NCBI RefSeq assembly: GCF_902859915.1
Contig: NZ_CADIKK010000020.1
Span: 1-64,000 of the forward strand
Direction of reading: 5' to 3'
DNA length: 64,000 nucleotides
Source of the DNA: Paraburkholderia ultramafica
Lineage (GTDB): Bacteria; Pseudomonadota; Gammaproteobacteria; Burkholderiales; Burkholderiaceae
Positions 60,291 through 64,000 of this stretch are shown in pieces. The notes under the pieces are model-generated. The model saw nothing but the letters and a program-made list of their open reading frames with translations. It had not been told where the DNA came from and ran no database searches. How positions within the stretch are numbered: position 1 is the stretch's first letter; every line of letters begins with the position of its first letter. Both the position numbers and the translations under genes were made by a program.

Positions 60291-61931
60291 TTACGCCATC
60301 GCGCGCAACTCGAAGCGTTTGAGCTTGCCGGTTTCGGTGCGCGGCAACGCATCGACGAACGTGATGACGCGCGGGTATTTATACGGCGCCACGCTATTTT
60401 TCACGAAATCTTGCAGTTGCGCGACCAGTTTGTCATCCGGCGCATAACCTGGATTGAGCACGACGAACGCCTTGACGATCTGTCCGCGGGTGCCGTCCGG
60501 CACGCCGATGACTCCGCATTCGGCCACCGCGTCGTGTTGCAGCAGCACGCTTTCCACCTCGGGACCGGAGATGTTGTAGCCGGCCGAGACGATCATGTCG
60601 TCGGCGCGCGCCTGGTAGAACACGTAGCCGTCTTCGTCGAGATAGACCGAATCGCCCGGCAGATTCCAGCCGTCGCACACGAAATTCAATTGCCGGTCGT
60701 CGGCGAGATAACGGCAGCCGGTCGGGCCACGCACCGCGAGTTTGCCGATCGTGCCGGGCGGCACCGGCTGCATCGCGTCGTCGACGGCTCGCACGACGTA
60801 GCCCGGCACCGCGCGGCCAATCGCATGCGGACGAATCTCGTCGCCCTGCGCCGAAATGAAAATGTGGATCAGCTCAGTGCCGCCGATCCCGTCGATCATC
60901 TCGATGCCGGTCGCGTCGTGCCACAGGCGCCGCGTGGAATCCGGCAACGCTTCGCCGGCCGACACGGTTTTCTTCAAGCTCGACACGTCGTGGCGCGCGA
61001 CGAGCGGCGCCATTTGCCGGTAGAAGGTCGGCGCGGTGAACATGATGGTCGCGTGAAAACGTTCGACGATCTGCAGCAGGCTCTCGGGCGTGAGTTTCTC
61101 GATCAGCACCGTGGACGCCCCCACCCGCAGCGGAAAGCACAACAGGCCGCCGAGGCCGAAGGTGAACGCGAGCGGCGGCGTGCCGCAAAACACATCGCTC
61201 GACGACGGCTTGAGCACATGACGCGGGAACAGATCGCACATCGCCAGCACGTCGCGATGAAACTGCATGCAGCCTTTCGGCGCGCCGGTCGTGCCGCTGG
61301 TGAAGGCGATCAGGCAGACGTCTTCGGCGGCGGTGTCGCACGCGGTGAAGTGCTCGGGCTTGCTGATCGCGAGAGTGTCGAGCGAATCGGCGGAGGCGTC
61401 GTGAAACAGGCGCGTTTGCTTCAGGCTCGCGCAGTAGAAATCGTCCCGCGGATCGGTGCAGCGCGCCAGTTCGTCGGTCAGGCGCGCGTCGCACAGCGCC
61501 GCGCTGACCTGCGCCTTGTCGATGATCTGCTTCAGTTCCTTCGCGCGCAGCAAAGGCATGGTCGGCACCACGACCAGACCGGCCTTCAGTGCCGCGAGCG
61601 CGGTGAAGGCCATCTGCAACGTGTTCGGCCCGCGCAGCAGCACGCGGTTGCCGGGCTGCAAACCCATTTCGTCGACCAGCACATGAGCGCTGCGATTGAC
61701 CAGCGCGAGCAGCTCGCCGTAGGTGGTGGCGCGCGGCGCGCCGTCCACCTCGGACCAGATCGCCGGACGGTCGCGATGGCCTGCTTCGATAGTCCGGTCG
61801 AGCAACTCCGTCGCGCAGTTCAGGCGCGCCGGGTAGGCCACGTCCGGGTTGTCAAGCAGTAAGACGGGCCATTGATCTTGCGGCGGAAGATTGTCGCGCG
61901 CGAAAGTATCGACGTGTGCTGACGGTTCCAT
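60291..61931 (-). CDS. aryl-CoA ligase (2-aminobenzoate/benzoate-CoA ligase-like)
   Basis: 546 residues of an ANL enzyme. P-loop IAFTSGTTGAPKGCMQFHRD, acid-pocket region FGLGGLLCFPLRVG, A5 motif DGIGGTELIHIFIS, and GDSVYLDEDGYVFYQARADDMI with A10 PRTETGKLKR. The motif set matches the 2-aminobenzoate-CoA ligase group, but benzoate or another aromatic acid is possible. It makes acyl-AMP then acyl-CoA (cytosol). Gene neighbours (acyl-CoA dehydrogenase, thioesterase, RidA) support a CoA-linked aromatic route. Confidence 0.85.
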   Translation of the reverse strand: MEPSAHVDTFARDNLPPQDQWPVLLLDNPDVAYPARLNCATELLDRTIEAGHRDRPAIWSEVDGAPRATTYGELLALVNRSAHVLVDEMGLQPGNRVLLRGPNTLQMAFTALAALKAGLVVVPTMPLLRAKELKQIIDKAQVSAALCDARLTDELARCTDPRDDFYCASLKQTRLFHDASADSLDTLAISKPEHFTACDTAAEDVCLIAFTSGTTGAPKGCMQFHRDVLAMCDLFPRHVLKPSSSDVFCGTPPLAFTFGLGGLLCFPLRVGASTVLIEKLTPESLLQIVERFHATIMFTAPTFYRQMAPLVARHDVSSLKKTVSAGEALPDSTRRLWHDATGIEMIDGIGGTELIHIFISAQGDEIRPHAIGRAVPGYVVRAVDDAMQPVPPGTIGKLAVRGPTGCRYLADDRQLNFVCDGWNLPGDSVYLDEDGYVFYQARADDMIVSAGYNISGPEVESVLLQHDAVAECGVIGVPDGTRGQIVKAFVVLNPGYAPDDKLVAQLQDFVKNSVAPYKYPRVITFVDALPRTETGKLKRFELRAMA

Positions 61932-62010
61932 CTGTGTCTCCCGGGCCTTGAGCCGGCTGAATGCGCTTCGGTTGGCGTTGTAGATTACGTGTGCTGGTTT
62001 CGTTCGATGC

Positions 62011-62406
62011 TTACTGCGGAATCACGGCGGTCGCCTCGATTTCGACCTTCGCTTCGTCTTCCATGAGTGCGACGACCTGCACCGCGCTCATCGCGATGTC
62101 GTAGTTGCCGATCAACTCGCGAAACGCGCGGCCGATATCCTTCAGCGACGCGATGTATTCGCGTTTGTCGGTGACGTACCACGTCATCCGCACCAGATGC
62201 TCGGGCTTGCCGCCCGCTTCGTGCAGCACGGCCACCACGTTCTTGAGCGCCTGGATGGCTTGCGCGGCGAAGTCGGTGGTCTGGAACTGCGCCTGTTCGT
62301 CCCAGCCGATCTGGCCGGCGATGAACACCTGCGTGCCGCTGGCCGCGACGCCGTTCGCGTAGCCGCGCGGTTTGATCCAGCCGGCGGGAAGGAGAGCTGT
62401 TTTCAT
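62011..62406 (-). CDS. RidA-family imine deaminase
   Basis: 131 residues. Motifs SGTQVFIAGQIGWDEQ, FAAQAIQALKNVVAVL, and VEIEATAVI at the end are those of the RidA superfamily. The usual Arg of RidA (105 in E. coli RidA) is not obvious, so a variant subfamily (often found with aminobenzoate genes) is likely. It would help hydrolyse enamine/imine intermediates formed from amino-aromatics. Its ATG overlaps the thioesterase stop (ATGA-type). Confidence 0.85.
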   Translation of the reverse strand: MKTALLPAGWIKPRGYANGVAASGTQVFIAGQIGWDEQAQFQTTDFAAQAIQALKNVVAVLHEAGGKPEHLVRMTWYVTDKREYIASLKDIGRAFRELIGNYDIAMSAVQVVALMEDEAKVEIEATAVIPQ

Positions 62407-62846
62407 GAGCGATGCGCCTCGATGGATTCAGGTTGGGGGGCAAACGTCGCGAGCGCGCTCGCGATGTCGGCGGGAATGTCGATGGATTTGCCGCTTTCGA
62501 ACGACGTGGTCACGAGCACCTGCTTTGCGCGAAAGCGGGTTTCGCCGCCGCAATGGCCGACGATCTCGAGGCTGATCGAGCGCCGGCCGATCGCGTTCAC
62601 ATGGAGCGTCAGCATGATCGTTTCGCCCATCTGGCTCGGCCGCGCAAACTCGCAGTCGAGTTTGACGATCGGCAAGCCGCACCGGCGTTGCGCGATCATC
62701 TGCGCATAGTCGACGTGCAAACCTTCGTTGAACCAGTCTTCGACCAGCGCGTTGGTCATCACCAGATATTGCGGAAAGAACACAATGCCCGCCGGATCGC
62801 AGTGCGAGAAGCGGATGCGCACGGGGCGTTCGAAGACCGTGTTCAT
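62403..62846 (-). CDS. 4-hydroxybenzoyl-CoA thioesterase-like (hotdog) enzyme
   Basis: 147 residues. RIRFSHCDPAGIVFFPQYL carries the catalytic Asp in the 4HBT family motif; the rest is a hotdog fold (GLHVDYAQMI, IVKLDCEFARPSQMGET). It releases CoA from an aromatic thioester. ATG 62846 overlaps the acyl-CoA dehydrogenase stop (TAATG), and the gene overlaps ridA; tight coupling. Confidence 0.88.
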   Translation of the reverse strand: MNTVFERPVRIRFSHCDPAGIVFFPQYLVMTNALVEDWFNEGLHVDYAQMIAQRRCGLPIVKLDCEFARPSQMGETIMLTLHVNAIGRRSISLEIVGHCGGETRFRAKQVLVTTSFESGKSIDIPADIASALATFAPQPESIEAHRS

Positions 62847-64000
62847 TAGTGATGCTCTCCGGCAGCAGCATGCGCTTTCAACAGATCGCGGCCGATGATC
62901 AACTGCTGCACTTCGGTCGCGCCTTCGTAAATGCGCAGCGCACGAATCTCGCGGTACAGCATCTCGACGGCGGTGCCGCTTTGCACACCCATGCCGCCAA
63001 AGAGCTGCACGGCGGCGTCGATCACCTGTTGCGCGCCTTCGCTCGCGTGCCACTTCGCCATTGCCGCTTCGCGCGTGACGCTTTCGCCTTGATCGCGCAG
63101 CCACGCGGCGCGATAGACCAGCAACGCGCTGCTGTCGATGGTCAACGCCATCTGCGCGAGCTTCGCCTGCGTGAGTTGGAAATCGCCGAGCGTCTGCCCG
63201 AACATCTTGCGCGACGCTGCCCGTGCGATACCCTCGGCCATTGCATGACGCGCGAACCCGAGCGATGCAGCCGCCACCGACGTGCGGAAAATATCCAGCG
63301 TGCGCATTGCGAGCTTGAAGCCTTCGCCGGGCGCGCCGAGCATCTGGCTGCGCGGCACGCGTGCGCCGGAAAAATGCAGACGGGCGAGCGGATGCGGCGC
63401 GATCACGTCGATGCGTTCGGCGATCTCGAGCCCCGACGTATCGGCATCGACAATGAATGCACTGATGCCGCGTGCGCCCGGCGCTTCGCCGGTTCTCGCG
63501 AACACCACGTAGAAATCGGCGATGCCGCCGTTGGAGATCCACGTCTTGTCGCCGTCGAGCACGTACGCGTCGCCGTCTGCGCGGGCCGACAGCGCCATCG
63601 CGGCGACGTCCGAGCCCGCTTCCGGTTCCGACAGCGCGAACGCGGCGAGCGCCGTGCCGTTGGCGACGCGCGGCAAATAACGCGTCTTTTGCTCATGCGT
63701 GCCACCGAGCGAGATCGCGCCTGAGCCGAGGCCCTGCATGGCCAGCGCGAAATCCGCGAGGCCCGAATGCCTGGCGAGCGTTTCTCGCAGTAGACACACG
63801 GCGCGCGTGTCGATCGTGTCGCCGTGACCGCCGTACGCGACGCCGCCGACGCCGTATTTCAGCCAGCCCGCCGTACCGAGTTCGCGCACCAGTTGGCGGC
63901 AGGTTGCGTCGACGTCCGTGTGTGCTGCATGCGAGAGATTCGCGCGGCACCATGCTTCGATACCGGCGGCCAGTTCGCGATGACGCGGCTCGAAGAACGG
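62846..64000 (-). CDS. acyl-CoA dehydrogenase (partial, runs off the right edge)
   Basis: About 384 codons are visible and continue to the end of the window without a start. FAALSEPEAGSD-like block ALSEPEAGSDVAAMAL, KTWISNGGIADFYVVF, and catalytic Glu region YREIRALRIYEGATEVQ are canonical. Substrate is unknown; in aryl-CoA operons such an enzyme oxidises ring-derived or alicyclic acyl-CoA. First visible gene of the operon with thioesterase, RidA, ligase and DLH. Confidence 0.9.
   Translation of the reverse strand, partial: PFFEPRHRELAAGIEAWCRANLSHAAHTDVDATCRQLVRELGTAGWLKYGVGGVAYGGHGDTIDTRAVCLLRETLARHSGLADFALAMQGLGSGAISLGGTHEQKTRYLPRVANGTALAAFALSEPEAGSDVAAMALSARADGDAYVLDGDKTWISNGGIADFYVVFARTGEAPGARGISAFIVDADTSGLEIAERIDVIAPHPLARLHFSGARVPRSQMLGAPGEGFKLAMRTLDIFRTSVAAASLGFARHAMAEGIARAASRKMFGQTLGDFQLTQAKLAQMALTIDSSALLVYRAAWLRDQGESVTREAAMAKWHASEGAQQVIDAAVQLFGGMGVQSGTAVEMLYREIRALRIYEGATEVQQLIIGRDLLKAHAAAGEHH

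Noticed and set aside
1..64000. CRISPR array, tRNA or rRNA gene
   Set aside because: No evenly spaced direct repeats, no cloverleaf with a CCA end and no rRNA-like block was seen on either strand. A tRNA scan would be needed for certainty.

Overview
The window looks like an accessory part of a Paraburkholderia/Burkholderia-type betaproteobacterial genome. Coding sequence is GC-rich, and several proteins belong to families common in that group: DUF4148, DUF3331, YtcA/MdtN/MdtO-type efflux, XapX, a YtcJ-type amidohydrolase and many LysR regulators. It is a patchwork of intact respiratory and catabolic genes, insertion-sequence remnants and at least fifteen broken or chimeric genes. I see no rRNA, tRNA or CRISPR array. 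The genus assignment is inferred from gene content only. || Layout. 0-4 kb: efflux operon (LysR, small ORF, ytcA, mdtN, truncated mdtO) cut by an IS at the left edge. 4-6.6 kb: DoxX frameshift, malic-enzyme stub, a DctD-like sigma-54 activator tail, a 358-bp inverted duplication and an IS66 remnant. 6.7-10.6 kb: poxB, a lutA/lutB chimera and a malic enzyme. 11-16.8 kb: PRC-barrel protein, DUF1275 remnant, amidohydrolase, XapX, isochorismatase and an IS5 remnant. 17-19 kb: LysR and a broken budA. 19.2-28.9 kb: malic enzyme, sdhCDAB, sdhE, fumC and ndh, then a FUSC-like protein and a DUF3331 protein. 29-32.3 kb: cfa, folC, fkpB. 32.4-33.1 kb: scrambled cydAB pieces. 33.4-37.1 kb: DoxX tail, VOC protein, DUF1275, outer-membrane channel. 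37.6-43.4 kb: DUF4148, LysR, SDR/GST/NTF2/wrbA, IS6 remnant, cydA with an amber codon. 44.5-47.7 kb: PAS kinase and two response regulators behind a sigma-54 promoter. 47.9-50 kb: IS3 remnant, an RSE-type ADP-ribosyltransferase-like toxin, integrase tail, FitAB toxin-antitoxin. 50-57 kb: atypical Nramp protein, DmeR/DmeF, DUF1289, an unusual P1B ATPase, resolvase remnant. 57.6-64 kb: AraC regulator, intradiol dioxygenase fragment, dienelactone hydrolase fusion, aryl-CoA ligase, RidA, thioesterase, acyl-CoA dehydrogenase (runs off the edge). || How the parts fit. The central set can take succinate to fumarate (SdhCDAB), malate (FumC), pyruvate plus NADH (malic enzymes) and acetate (PoxB). NDH-2, SDH and PoxB all feed electrons to quinone, and a cyanide-insensitive-type bd oxidase was once nearby. 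A repeated LysR-box segment lies before the malic-enzyme/sdh operon, before the cydA stub and beside an intact LysR gene, so these may have been one regulon. A second layer is a conserved sigma-54 promoter block that once drove a malic enzyme and now drives a PAS-kinase operon. The right end holds metal efflux and an aryl-CoA catabolic operon.
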